DNA of 35,673 nucleotides from Oxalobacteraceae bacterium (lineage in GTDB: Bacteria > Pseudomonadota > Gammaproteobacteria > Burkholderiales > Burkholderiaceae_D). Below are positions 6,560 through 15,436 of this stretch, in pieces (position 1 is the stretch's first letter; each line of letters starts with the position of its first letter). Where the stretch lies: the NCBI GenBank assembly GCA_021768485.1, contig JAIZVZ010000035.1, positions 1 through 35,673 on the forward strand, written 5' to 3'. The notes below the pieces were generated by a model that ran no database searches, had not been told where the DNA came from, and worked only from the letters and a program-made list of their open reading frames with translations. A program made the position numbers and the translations under genes.

Positions 6560-8194
6560 TTATTCAGGGTCGGTCGGATCGGGAGGCGCGGCAGGTTTTT
6601 CGCTGGCGGCCGTTTTCTGCTGGGCTTTCGCCGCTTTCTTTTGTCGCCGGCCTATTTTACTGAAAAACTGCTTCAATTTAGACAATGGCCCTGCTTTGCT
6701 TGCCGCTTTTTTCGTTGCCGGCGCCGCGCCGTCCTTGCCGCCGCCTTTTTGCTTGTTCTTTTTAATGCGTTTGAGCAGCCACAGCGCCCCCCCCAGCAAT
6801 GCAATGGCGGCCAGTGCCGCCGGCAAGGCGATCTGCCAGATCCAGGCATTCGGGTTGTGCTTGCCGGCCAGTGTCGCCACTTTCGTCTTGAGCTCGGCTG
6901 CCAGTTCGACCGTCGAGGCCGGGTGTGCGGCAGCCGCCGGCACTGCCGATGGCGCCGAATTTGCCGTCGAATTTGTCGTCGAGTTCGCCGCCGAGTTTTT
7001 CGCGGCGCTGTCGGCTGTTGCGGGGCCGGGATCGGCCGGCACGCCTATGGTGCGCCGCAATTGACTGACTTTTTGTTCCAGCACCGCGAGCTGGGCGGTG
7101 ATGATGGCATTTTCGCGCTGCGCCACGCGGCATTCGTCGAGCTGATCTTTTGAAAACCGTGACGCCGGGGCGGCCGGACAGGTATTGCTGGCGGGTTTGC
7201 CTGCTGGGTGCGCCACGGGCGGCTTGAAATCGGCTTTGCCGATTGCCGCGGGCCCATGCGCGACATGAGCGGCAACATTTTCCACAGGCTTGTCCACAAG
7301 CTTGTCCACCGCTTTATCCCCAATTTTTTCCGCTTTATCAACAGGCTTATCAACAGCTTTATCTGTGCGCTTATCAATGGGCTTGTCAATGGATTTGGGC
7401 GCCGGCTTGTCGAGATGCGTGGTGACGGCCGCCGTGGCGTGTTCGGCGTTTTTTGCGGTCGCTGCGGCTGACGCGCTGGCCGTCGCAGGCGCCGTCGCGG
7501 CCTGGAGCGGCTTGGCCGCAGCCGGCGGATGGGCTTCGCTCGCCGCGCTCCCGGCGCCGGCAACAGCCGGGTGCTCCGCTTTATCGGCGCCGGGCTTGCC
7601 CTGGCCGCGCTCGCCGGCTATCGGCTCTGGGGCCCGGCTTGCGGCCGTTTTGGCAACGACCGGTTTGGCTGCGGGCGCCTCATTGCGCGGCAAGGCCGGC
7701 GTCGGCTGGGCCGTGCGTGCGCTTGCCGGCTTTGGCTGGGGCTTGGCTTCAATGCTGGCGGTGGCGCCTGCTTTGGGAGCGGCGGCCGGCGGCGGCGGTG
7801 CCAGCCAGAAGGTGAAAGCACGGACTTTCGACACGTTGCCGCTGGAAAGCGCAATGAAGACGTGCATATAGGGGGCGTTGACGGCCATATTGCTGGTGGC
7901 GAGAATGTAGCGCCGGCCGCCGCGCTGTTCGATCGACAGATTCAGCGAGGCCAGTGCCGGATTGGGGGCGATATGGGCCAGCCGATAGGTTTCCGGCGCC
8001 GCCGGCCGCACGCTCAGGCTGGCTTCCTCGGCCGCCGTCAGGCCGGTCAATTCGATTTCGGCGCGCAGCGCTTGTCCGATATAGGACATGACCCGGCCTT
8101 CGCCGAGTTCGGCGGCCTGGGCGGCAGCCATCGGCATCAGGCTTGCCAGGCAAAACAGGGGCCAGCGTAGCGAAAAAACTTTGTGTGGCAGCAT
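6560..8194 (-). CDS. FimV-like inner-membrane protein, shortened
   Basis: 544 residues from an ATG at 8194, chosen because it opens the signal peptide (cleavage near residue 27, AQA-A). Residues about 28-135 are the FimV N-terminal domain: LGEGRVMSYIGQALRAEI, then a block with APNPALASLNL, RGGRRYI and FTFWL. A long Ala/Pro/Lys-rich linker follows, including an Asp-Lys-Pro repeat (roughly residues 261-304), then a coiled coil (RENAIITAQLAVLEQKVSQL), a membrane helix (about 447-474) and a 70-residue very basic tail. Full FimV proteins carry LysM and a cytoplasmic TPR/FimV C-domain; both are missing here. The family supports polar localisation, twitching and type IV pilus/type II secretion assembly. 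Function of this short form is inferred only. Confidence 0.72.
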   Translation of the reverse strand: MLPHKVFSLRWPLFCLASLMPMAAAQAAELGEGRVMSYIGQALRAEIELTGLTAAEEASLSVRPAAPETYRLAHIAPNPALASLNLSIEQRGGRRYILATSNMAVNAPYMHVFIALSSGNVSKVRAFTFWLAPPPPAAAPKAGATASIEAKPQPKPASARTAQPTPALPRNEAPAAKPVVAKTAASRAPEPIAGERGQGKPGADKAEHPAVAGAGSAASEAHPPAAAKPLQAATAPATASASAAATAKNAEHATAAVTTHLDKPAPKSIDKPIDKRTDKAVDKPVDKAEKIGDKAVDKLVDKPVENVAAHVAHGPAAIGKADFKPPVAHPAGKPASNTCPAAPASRFSKDQLDECRVAQRENAIITAQLAVLEQKVSQLRRTIGVPADPGPATADSAAKNSAANSTTNSTANSAPSAVPAAAAHPASTVELAAELKTKVATLAGKHNPNAWIWQIALPAALAAIALLGGALWLLKRIKKNKQKGGGKDGAAPATKKAASKAGPLSKLKQFFSKIGRRQKKAAKAQQKTAASEKPAAPPDPTDPE

Positions 8195-8424
8195 AGATAA
8201 TCGACTTCGGGCAAATGGACACATCAGCAGGAAGGCCGGCCGGGCCGGCGCTCTTCGCCTCTTACTATCAACGGCAGGCAAGTGCCAGAACTTCAACGTC
8301 TGCCGCCGAAATTTCCGAAATATTCGGTATCTTTACACCGCCTGCCGCCGACCGCTTTCCAGAGTATGATGAATTCATGATGAAATAAACATCATTGTTG
8401 CCACGTCGATGAAAGGAAGCCGTC

Positions 8425-9813
8425 ATGCAGACCCGCCAGGAACACGACAGCATGGGCGCCATTGCGGTGCCGTCCGATAAATTGTGGGGCGCGCAAACGC
8501 AGCGCTCGCTCGAGCATTTTGCGATCTCGAGCGAGCGCATGGCGCCCGAACTGCTGGCCGCGCTCGCCATGCTCAAGCGCGGCGCCGCCATCGTCAACCG
8601 CGAGCTGGGGCTATTGCCGGGTTTGCACGCGCGCGCCATCGTTGACGCCGCCGGCGAAGTCCTGGCGCACCGCCACGACGGCGAATTTCCGCTGGCGGTC
8701 TGGCAGACCGGTTCGGGCACCCAGACCAATATGAACATGAATGAGGTGCTGGCCAACCGCGCCTCCGAACTGCTGGGCGGCGAGCGCGGCATGACGCGCC
8801 TGGTGCATCCGAATGACCATGTCAACATGGGGCAGTCGTCCAACGATATTTTCCCGAGCGCGATGCATGTGGCCGCCAGCATTGCCATCCATTCGAGCCT
8901 GCTGCCGGCGCTGGTCGCGCTGCGGGCGACGCTGGCGCGCAAGGCGCGCGAATATGGCGCCATCGTCAAGATCGGCCGCACCCACTTGCAGGATGCGACG
9001 CCGCTCACGCTCGGTCAGGAGTTTTCCGCATACGTGGCCCAGCTCGATCATGCGCATGCCGTCATTTCGGCGGCGCAGGTGCATTTGTTTGCGCTGGCCG
9101 CCGGCGCCACGGCAGTCGGTACGGGCCTGAACACCCATGCCGAATTCGGCGAGCGGCTTGCCGCGCAGATGGCGCAGGACACCGGTCTGCCGTTTCGTAG
9201 CGCCGACAACAAGTTCGCTGCGCTGGCTGCGCACGATGCGCTGGTCGGCGCGCACGGTGCGCTCAAGACGTTGGCGGCGGCCTTGATGAAAATCGCCAAC
9301 GACATTCGCTGGCTGGCATCGGGGCCGCGTTCGGGGCTGGGCGAATTGAACTTGCCGGAAAACGAGCCGGGCAGCTCCATCATGCCGGGCAAGGTCAATC
9401 CGACCCAGTGCGAAGCGCTGACGATGTTGTGCTGCCAGGTGTTCGGCAACGATGTCGCCATCAATTTCGGTGGGGCGTCGGGCAATTTCGAACTGAATGT
9501 ATTCAAGCCGCTGATCGCGCATAATTTTCTGCAAAGCGTGCGCCTGCTGGCCGACGGCATGAATAGTTTCGATGTCCACTGCGCCCATGGCATCACGCCC
9601 AATATTGAGCGTATCGGCGATTTGATGGCGCGTTCGCTGATGCTGGTGACCGCGCTCACGCCGCATATCGGTTATGACAAGGCGGCTGAAATCGCCAAGA
9701 AGGCGCATCGCGACGGCAGTACCCTGGAACAGGCGTCGCAGGCGCTCGGCTACGTCACGCCTGAGCAATTTGCGGCATGGGTGCAGCCGCTGCAGATGAC
9801 GCGACCGGGCTAG
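8425..9813 (+). CDS. fumC: Fumarate hydratase class II
   Basis: 462 residues (E. coli FumC 467). It hydrates fumarate to L-malate in the TCA cycle as an iron-independent, cytoplasmic homotetramer. The aspartase/fumarase signature [11 protein letters not shown] is intact, as are the active-site segments [27 protein letters not shown] and [23 protein letters not shown] precedes the ATG at about 8 nt. The upstream 230 bp contain a 10-bp palindrome ATGAATTCAT (8369-8378) of unknown meaning. It is oriented away from the FimV-like gene and is monocistronic. Class II fumarases are oxygen- and iron-limitation tolerant, which suits the oxidative-stress genes elsewhere in the window. Confidence 0.96.
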   Translation: MQTRQEHDSMGAIAVPSDKLWGAQTQRSLEHFAISSERMAPELLAALAMLKRGAAIVNRELGLLPGLHARAIVDAAGEVLAHRHDGEFPLAVWQTGSGTQTNMNMNEVLANRASELLGGERGMTRLVHPNDHVNMGQSSNDIFPSAMHVAASIAIHSSLLPALVALRATLARKAREYGAIVKIGRTHLQDATPLTLGQEFSAYVAQLDHAHAVISAAQVHLFALAAGATAVGTGLNTHAEFGERLAAQMAQDTGLPFRSADNKFAALAAHDALVGAHGALKTLAAALMKIANDIRWLASGPRSGLGELNLPENEPGSSIMPGKVNPTQCEALTMLCCQVFGNDVAINFGGASGNFELNVFKPLIAHNFLQSVRLLADGMNSFDVHCAHGITPNIERIGDLMARSLMLVTALTPHIGYDKAAEIAKKAHRDGSTLEQASQALGYVTPEQFAAWVQPLQMTRPG

Positions 9814-9965
9814 GCGACGCCGCCCGCCGGTACGGCAGGAAAGACTGCCGGCGCCGGAAAGCGTGCTTTGTCGGGTGGCAGTTGGTATAGTGCAGCCTGA
9901 TGCCATGCGCGGCATCGGCGTGTTTGCCATCACTTTTTTCGGCGTTTTGCCGTGGATTGCCCGAC

Positions 9966-12185
9966 ATGAACTGCAATGCCTTATTTTTTTCCTTCACGCG
10001 GCGCCTCAATTCGCGCCGTGCCGCCGGCTTGAGCCTGACCTTGAACCTGGCCTTGGGGCTGGCCCTGAGCGCGCTGGCGCCGCCGGCCGCGCTTGGCGGC
10101 CCGGCCTTGCCGACGCGGCGCCCGCTGCCTGTGACGCCGGCAACGGCGACCGCCGCGCCCGAGGCTGCCACGCCTGCCGCTGCCGCCCAGGCGCTGCGCT
10201 ATCTGATTCTTGCCGATGGCGGCCGCGAAATTGGCGAGCAGACTGTCGAGCGCCAGGCCGATGGCCTGATCAAGGTCCATTATGCGTTCAAGGAAGACGG
10301 CCTCGGTCCTGTGCTCGACGCCGAGATCCGGCTCGCGGCCGATGGCACGCTGAGCAGTTACCGCGCCAGCGGCCGCCGTCCCTACGGCGCGCCGGTCAAT
10401 GAAAGTTTTTCAAACAGTAGTGGCCACGCGCAGTGGCAGACCGGCTCCGATAACGGCGCCAAAAATAGCAGCGGACCCGCTTTTTACATGCCGCTCGATG
10501 CCGTGCCCGAAGTGGCGTCGCTGAGCGTGGCGGCGATGATCAGGCGCCCCGGCGGCAAACTGGCGCTGCTGCCGGCCGGCAGCCTGGCGCAGCGCAGGCT
10601 CGACGAGCAGGTAGTCATGCGCGGCAATATGTCGCAGCGTGTGCAGCTCGTGACGCAGTCCGGCAGCGGCTTTGCGCCGGCCTTTTACTGGGCCACGATC
10701 AGCACCCAGCCGCGTCTGTTCGCCGCCATCGTTCCCGGCAAGATGACCATCATCGAAGACGGCTGGCAGGCGAGCGAGAAAATGCTGGCGGCGCGCCAGC
10801 GGCAGGCCGAATCGCGCATGCTCAACGAAATGGCGATGCGCTTGCAGCATCCTTTGAATGGGCTGACCGTCATTCGCAATACGCGCGTCTTCGATAGCGA
10901 AAAGGCGCAGCTCGGGGCGGCCTCCGATGTCTATCTGTTGCGCGGCAAGATAGCCGCCGTGCTGCCGGCCGGCACGCCGATGCAGGGGGCCGAGGCCGAG
11001 ATCGATGCCGGCGGCCGCGTGATGCTGCCGGGCCTGTTCGACATGCATGCGCGGCTTGGCCGCTGGGATGGCGCGCTATACCTGGCCGCTGGCGTGACCA
11101 GCGTGCGCGACGTCGGCAGCGACAATCTCGAATTGCAGCAACTAATCGATGAACAGCAGTCCGGCAAGGCGATGGCACCGCACATCGCGGCGCTTGGCAT
11201 TCTCGACGGCGAGGGCCCCGAGTCGGCCTACCAGGGCATCCTGGTGCGCGATGCGGCCGAGGTCAGGAGTGGCATCGACTGGTACGCTCAGCATGGTTAT
11301 GTCGAGCTCAAGTTCGGCCCGGCTTTTCCTGCGGCCTTGTCCAGGGATGCGCTGGCCTATGCCTTGTCGCGCGGCCTGCGCATCGGCGGCCAGCTGCCGC
11401 CGGCGCTGCGGGTCCAGGATGCGCTGGACCAGGGCTTTAGCGAATTCGATCACCTCGATTTGCTGGCGCTCGATCTGCTGTCGCCGGCTGGCGCGACGCA
11501 CGGACTGGAGCGGTCGATGATGGCGGCTGATAAAACGGCGGCGCTCGACCTCAATGCCAAGGCCGTGCAGGACTTGATTGCGCAGCTCAAGCAACATGCG
11601 GCAAGCGTCGAGCCGACGCTGACTGCGCTGGCTTTTTTCAAGCAGCGCGAAGGTGAGCTGAACGAAGCGCTGGCGCCGCTTGCCGAGCGCTTGCCGGCGG
11701 ATGTCCGGCGCCGTTTGCAGGCCGGTGTGATCAAGATCGCCGACCATGCTGCTGCGCTGCGCTACAAGGCTTCATATGACAAGCTGCTGCAGCTCAATGC
11801 GCTATTGTACCGGGCCGGCATTGCGCTGCTGGCGGGCGGCGATGGCTTGCCCGGTTTCGGATTGCAGGCCGAGCTGCGGCAGTTCGTCAAGGCCGGGCTG
11901 AGCCCCGCGCAAGCCTTGCAGCTGGCAAGCTGGCAAGCGGCAGTGCACTTGCGCGCGCAGGCTGAGCGCGGTTCGATTGCCTCCGGAAAACTGGCCGATC
12001 TCTTGCTGGTCGATGGCGATCCGACACGCGACATCAATGATGTGCGCAAGGTGGCACTGGTCATTACGCATGGAAAATTAATCTATCCGCACGAAGTCGA
12101 GCAGTCGCTCGGCATCGTGCCACTGGTGCCGACAGCGCCCTTGCTGCGCACTATTGTGAGGCCGGCGCAGACGCTTCGCCCTTAA
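9966..12185 (+). CDS. Exported amidohydrolase-fold protein with degenerate metal site
   Basis: 739 residues from the ATG at 9966, chosen because it gives a signal-type N-terminus (hydrophobic AAGLSLTLNLALGLALSALA); an ATG at 9900 is in frame and neither has a clear ribosome-binding site. Residues about 75-300 are the N-terminal domain found fused to this exported amidohydrolase group; about 310-725 is the TIM-barrel. Canonical ligand positions read: HxH to His361-Ala-Arg363, bridging lysine Lys449 retained (VELKFGP), first later His replaced by Gln476 (GGQLPPALR), His496 (FDHLD) and Asp626 (GGDG) retained. Two of the usual six ligands are therefore lost, so hydrolase activity is doubtful. Downstream landmarks such as SIASGKLADLLLVDGDPT are normal. 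Family certain, activity uncertain. Confidence 0.82.
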   Translation: MNCNALFFSFTRRLNSRRAAGLSLTLNLALGLALSALAPPAALGGPALPTRRPLPVTPATATAAPEAATPAAAAQALRYLILADGGREIGEQTVERQADGLIKVHYAFKEDGLGPVLDAEIRLAADGTLSSYRASGRRPYGAPVNESFSNSSGHAQWQTGSDNGAKNSSGPAFYMPLDAVPEVASLSVAAMIRRPGGKLALLPAGSLAQRRLDEQVVMRGNMSQRVQLVTQSGSGFAPAFYWATISTQPRLFAAIVPGKMTIIEDGWQASEKMLAARQRQAESRMLNEMAMRLQHPLNGLTVIRNTRVFDSEKAQLGAASDVYLLRGKIAAVLPAGTPMQGAEAEIDAGGRVMLPGLFDMHARLGRWDGALYLAAGVTSVRDVGSDNLELQQLIDEQQSGKAMAPHIAALGILDGEGPESAYQGILVRDAAEVRSGIDWYAQHGYVELKFGPAFPAALSRDALAYALSRGLRIGGQLPPALRVQDALDQGFSEFDHLDLLALDLLSPAGATHGLERSMMAADKTAALDLNAKAVQDLIAQLKQHAASVEPTLTALAFFKQREGELNEALAPLAERLPADVRRRLQAGVIKIADHAAALRYKASYDKLLQLNALLYRAGIALLAGGDGLPGFGLQAELRQFVKAGLSPAQALQLASWQAAVHLRAQAERGSIASGKLADLLLVDGDPTRDINDVRKVALVITHGKLIYPHEVEQSLGIVPLVPTAPLLRTIVRPAQTLRP

Positions 12186-12657
12186 CGTCCCATCCTGGCT
12201 GCCGTGTCCGGAGCGCTCAGATAGGCGCCGGCCGGCAAGGCCGCTGCCGAAAAATATGCACAAGCCATCTGCGTATTTTCTTTATCGATAAGCCGAGCTG
12301 AACCAATGGTTTTTCGCGGCTGTCGAATAAAACCGGATGTCTGTCTTTCGGCTATTTTTAAATCTGTTTTAAATTCTTTGTCCATAGCCATGCTGCAGTG
12401 CATCCGGCGCCCGGCCTGTGCAGGAGGGCGGCGTCATTGGCGATGAAAGAGCGGCGCGTAAGAATATGGCGCCAGCTGGTTTCTATGGCGCTTTATGGTT
12501 TCTATGGCGCCACATAATTTTGCAACACAATCGCACTTCATAATTGCGCTACATAACTGAGCGCATGCTGCCAGCAAGCGTATCGTTCTTGCATGTTTTC
12601 TCAGTATCGTGAAGCGGGCCAGGCACTTTCCTTTTCATTGCTTTCGTTGCAAATAAT
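12186..12657. other. 472-bp intergenic region before the GGDEF-EAL gene
   Basis: It holds a 19-bp tandem repeat (12465-12521). A 67-73 codon minus-strand frame (12182-12403) has a lysine-rich start but AGA/TTA/ATA codons unlike the neighbours and no ribosome-binding site, so it is not called as a gene. No clear promoter was recognised for the gene at 12658. Confidence 0.55.
12465..12521. repeat. 19-bp tandem repeat, three units
   Basis: TATGGCGC recurs at 12465, 12484 and 12503, exactly 19 bp apart. Units one and two share TATGGCGC-N5-TGGTTTC, with the third diverging at its end. Spacing close to two helical turns would put the copies on nearly the same DNA face. It lies about 140 bp upstream of the diguanylate cyclase/phosphodiesterase start. 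Confidence 0.75.
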
Positions 12658-15387
12658 ATGATTTTCTCAAGGTTTCACCGTCTTCCCTTGAAGCGCAAAC
12701 TGGTGCCTGTGGTTCTGGTGTTTAGTTGTATTTGCATCGTCTCGATTCTGTTGAACTTGCTGGTCATTAATATTCAATCGACGGTGCGCGCCTTTGTGGT
12801 GGCCGAAGGCTTATGGTCAAAGAGCGAACACGATGCGACCTTGCAATTGCAACTGTATGGGCGGACGCGCGATCCTGTGTATTTTGCGAATTTTCAACAG
12901 GCGATGGCCGGTCCGCTCGCTTATCGCGACGCCCATCTCGAATTGCTCAAGCATGATTACGATCCGGCCAAGGTGCGCGCGGGCCTGATTGTGGGCGGCA
13001 CCGATGTCGACGATATCGCCGGCCTGATCCGCCTGTTTCGCTGTTGCAGCCGATGGGGCGCCTTCCATCGCGCCAATGTCGCGTGGTTCAAGGGCGATCA
13101 ATTTTTATCGCGTCTGCAAGACCTGGCCCGGGCTTTGCACACGGAAATTACGCAGCCCTCGCCTTCGCCGCAAAACATCGCGGCCTTGCTGCAAGAGGTC
13201 GACAGCGCCTCGAAGTGGGTGCGCCCGTATGCCGATGAATTTACGCGTGCCTTTAGCGAGGGGGAGCGCGCGCTGTTGCAGTGGCTGCGGTTTTTGACCA
13301 TCGCCGTCGTCAGCCTGTTGATCTTGTCGGGTTTGTACATGACTTTGCGCATCTTGCGCGGCGTGCGCCAATCTGAAGAGCAATATCGCGTGTTGTTCAA
13401 TACGGCGAACGACGCGGTTTTTGTGTTTGAACGCAGTACAGGAAAAATTCTCGAAGCCAATCACGGCGCCGAAGGACTGGCCCGCACATCGGTTGAAGTA
13501 CTGCTAAGCAAGCGCTATCAAGACTATTTTCCCGAGGTCGGCACGCCCGGCGCCGGCGTCGATTATTTGCTCGGCAATCATCAGGCGACGATGCGCGTCG
13601 ATGGCCTCGCGATTCCGGTCGAAATCGGCGGCAGCATGACGCACCTGGGCAAGAGCGTCGTCTATCTGGCCATCGTGCGCGATATTTCGCAGCGTATCAA
13701 GAGCGACGCCGCATTGCGGGTCGCCGCCAATGCCATCGCCAATATGGCCGAAGGCCTGGTCATCGCCGACGCCGACCATCGCGTCATTTCAGTCAATCCG
13801 GCATTTACCGCGATTACCGGTTTCAGCGTGCAAGAGGTCATGCAACAACCATTGCATTTTCTGATGTTTCGCTATCGCGACGCCACTTTTTACAATGCCA
13901 TCATCGATTTGGTGGTGCGCACCGGTAAGTGGCAAGGTGAGCTTTATCACCAGCGCAAGAACGGCGAAGTGTTTCCCGCACAAATCAGTATCAGTGCCGT
14001 GTTCGATGAAAATAATAAGGTATTGCAATTCGTTAAAGTCTTTAACGACATTTCCAAGAACAAGGAATATGAAATCCGCCTGCAGCATCTGTCGCTCTAC
14101 GATACTTTGACGCAACTTCCCAATCGCGCCACTTTCCACGAGCGCGCGCAAAAAGTTGTCGAGAAGGCCGCCACCGACAATAGCAAGCTGGCCTTGTTAT
14201 ATATCGATCTCGACGGCTTCAAAATGGTCAATGAAACCTATGGCCATGCCGCCGGCGATTACCTGTTGCAGGCCGTCGCCAGCCGCCTGCAGAAATGCCT
14301 CAGTGCGCAAGCCTTGATCGGGCGTCTTGGCGGCGATGAATTTGCGGCATTGCTTGCAAATATTGTCGATGAACAGGAGGTGCAGCAGCTGGCCGGCCGG
14401 CTTTTGCAGGTGATGGCTGAAAACATCAGCTTTTCCGGTCAGGAACTGTCGATTTTCGCCAGTATCGGCGTCAGCTTTTTTCCGCGCGATGCCGGCAGCT
14501 TGCAGGCTTTGCTGACCAATGCCGATACGGCGATGCACGAGGCGAAGCGGCGCGGGCGCAATAATGTGCAGGTATTCAATCCTGACATGACGATTAACAT
14601 GGCTTCGCGCCTGCAGATGTCGCGGTTTTTGCGGCAAGCGATAGAAAACCATGAATTCGAATTGTATTATCAGCCGTGCATCGCCATGAAAAGTACCCAT
14701 ATGGCCAGCGTCGAAGCCTTGCTGCGCTGGCACCAGCCCGAGCTCGGCGATATCGCGCCCGATATTTTCATTCCGATCGCCGAAGAGGTCGGCCTGATTT
14801 CCAGTATTACCGAATGGGTTTTGAATGCAGCGTGCAGGCAGGGGATGCGCTGGATCGCCGAGGGGCTCGAGCCGATCCAGATTGCCGTCAATATTTCGCC
14901 GGCCAGTTTCTGGGATACGCAGTTGCCGGGCAATATAGGACGCATTCTGGCTCAGACCGGCTATCCGGCGGCCCGCCTGTGCCTTGAAATTACCGAGACC
15001 GCCTTGCGCAACCAGGAGCGCAGCAAGCAGATGCTGTATGAATTGAATGCGATGGGCATGCAACTGGCGATCGACGATTTTGGCGTCGGTTATTCCTCGC
15101 TCAACTATCTCAAGCATTTCCCCGTCAATTATCTGAAAATCGATCGCAGTTTTGTGGCGCGCATCGTGCAGGACCAAAACGATGCCGCCATTGCGCGCGC
15201 CATTATCGCGCTGGCCAAGAGCCTCGATCTGGCGGTTATTGCCGAAGGCGTCGAGACCGCGGAACAGGGCGCATTTTTACGCGCCGAAGGCTGCGACGAG
15301 GCGCAAGGCTATTTTTACGGACGACCGATGCCGGCCGCCAAACTGGCAACGCTGATGCGTCATGAAGTTGTCCTGAACGATGCCTGA
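12658..15387 (+). CDS. Membrane PAS-GGDEF-EAL c-di-GMP enzyme
   Basis: 909 residues. Two membrane helices (about 15-38 and 218-240) enclose a periplasmic sensor of about 180 residues, followed by two PAS domains (about 245-350 and 365-475), GGDEF and EAL. The cyclase motif RLGGDEF (558-562 for GGDEF) is complete; the position of the RxxD inhibitory site is SAQA, so product inhibition through the I-site is absent. The EAL half keeps EAL (686-688), the Asn of NISPASF, EITET, DDFGVGYSSL, LKIDRSF and AEGVET, so phosphodiesterase residues are all present. Both activities are possible; which dominates cannot be read. It presumably links a periplasmic or redox signal to c-di-GMP and motility. No Shine-Dalgarno is evident before the ATG. 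Confidence 0.93.
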   Translation: MIFSRFHRLPLKRKLVPVVLVFSCICIVSILLNLLVINIQSTVRAFVVAEGLWSKSEHDATLQLQLYGRTRDPVYFANFQQAMAGPLAYRDAHLELLKHDYDPAKVRAGLIVGGTDVDDIAGLIRLFRCCSRWGAFHRANVAWFKGDQFLSRLQDLARALHTEITQPSPSPQNIAALLQEVDSASKWVRPYADEFTRAFSEGERALLQWLRFLTIAVVSLLILSGLYMTLRILRGVRQSEEQYRVLFNTANDAVFVFERSTGKILEANHGAEGLARTSVEVLLSKRYQDYFPEVGTPGAGVDYLLGNHQATMRVDGLAIPVEIGGSMTHLGKSVVYLAIVRDISQRIKSDAALRVAANAIANMAEGLVIADADHRVISVNPAFTAITGFSVQEVMQQPLHFLMFRYRDATFYNAIIDLVVRTGKWQGELYHQRKNGEVFPAQISISAVFDENNKVLQFVKVFNDISKNKEYEIRLQHLSLYDTLTQLPNRATFHERAQKVVEKAATDNSKLALLYIDLDGFKMVNETYGHAAGDYLLQAVASRLQKCLSAQALIGRLGGDEFAALLANIVDEQEVQQLAGRLLQVMAENISFSGQELSIFASIGVSFFPRDAGSLQALLTNADTAMHEAKRRGRNNVQVFNPDMTINMASRLQMSRFLRQAIENHEFELYYQPCIAMKSTHMASVEALLRWHQPELGDIAPDIFIPIAEEVGLISSITEWVLNAACRQGMRWIAEGLEPIQIAVNISPASFWDTQLPGNIGRILAQTGYPAARLCLEITETALRNQERSKQMLYELNAMGMQLAIDDFGVGYSSLNYLKHFPVNYLKIDRSFVARIVQDQNDAAIARAIIALAKSLDLAVIAEGVETAEQGAFLRAEGCDEAQGYFYGRPMPAAKLATLMRHEVVLNDA

Positions 15388-15436
15388 GTCAGGCCTGGGC
15401 GAGCGCCGCCCGCCGTCAGCGCCCGGCCGTCGCAAT

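Noticed and set aside
7283-7410. Repetitive DNA that might be a non-coding array
   Set aside because: It is the in-frame Asp-Lys-Pro repeat of the FimV-like protein.
8611-9933. 440-codon minus-strand frame under fumC
   Set aside because: Shadow of fumC in G+C-rich DNA; Arg/Gln-rich with no domain.
12182-12403. 67-73 codon minus-strand ORF after the amidohydrolase
   Set aside because: Overlaps the amidohydrolase stop, has no ribosome-binding site and uses codons unlike neighbours. A small real gene cannot be excluded.
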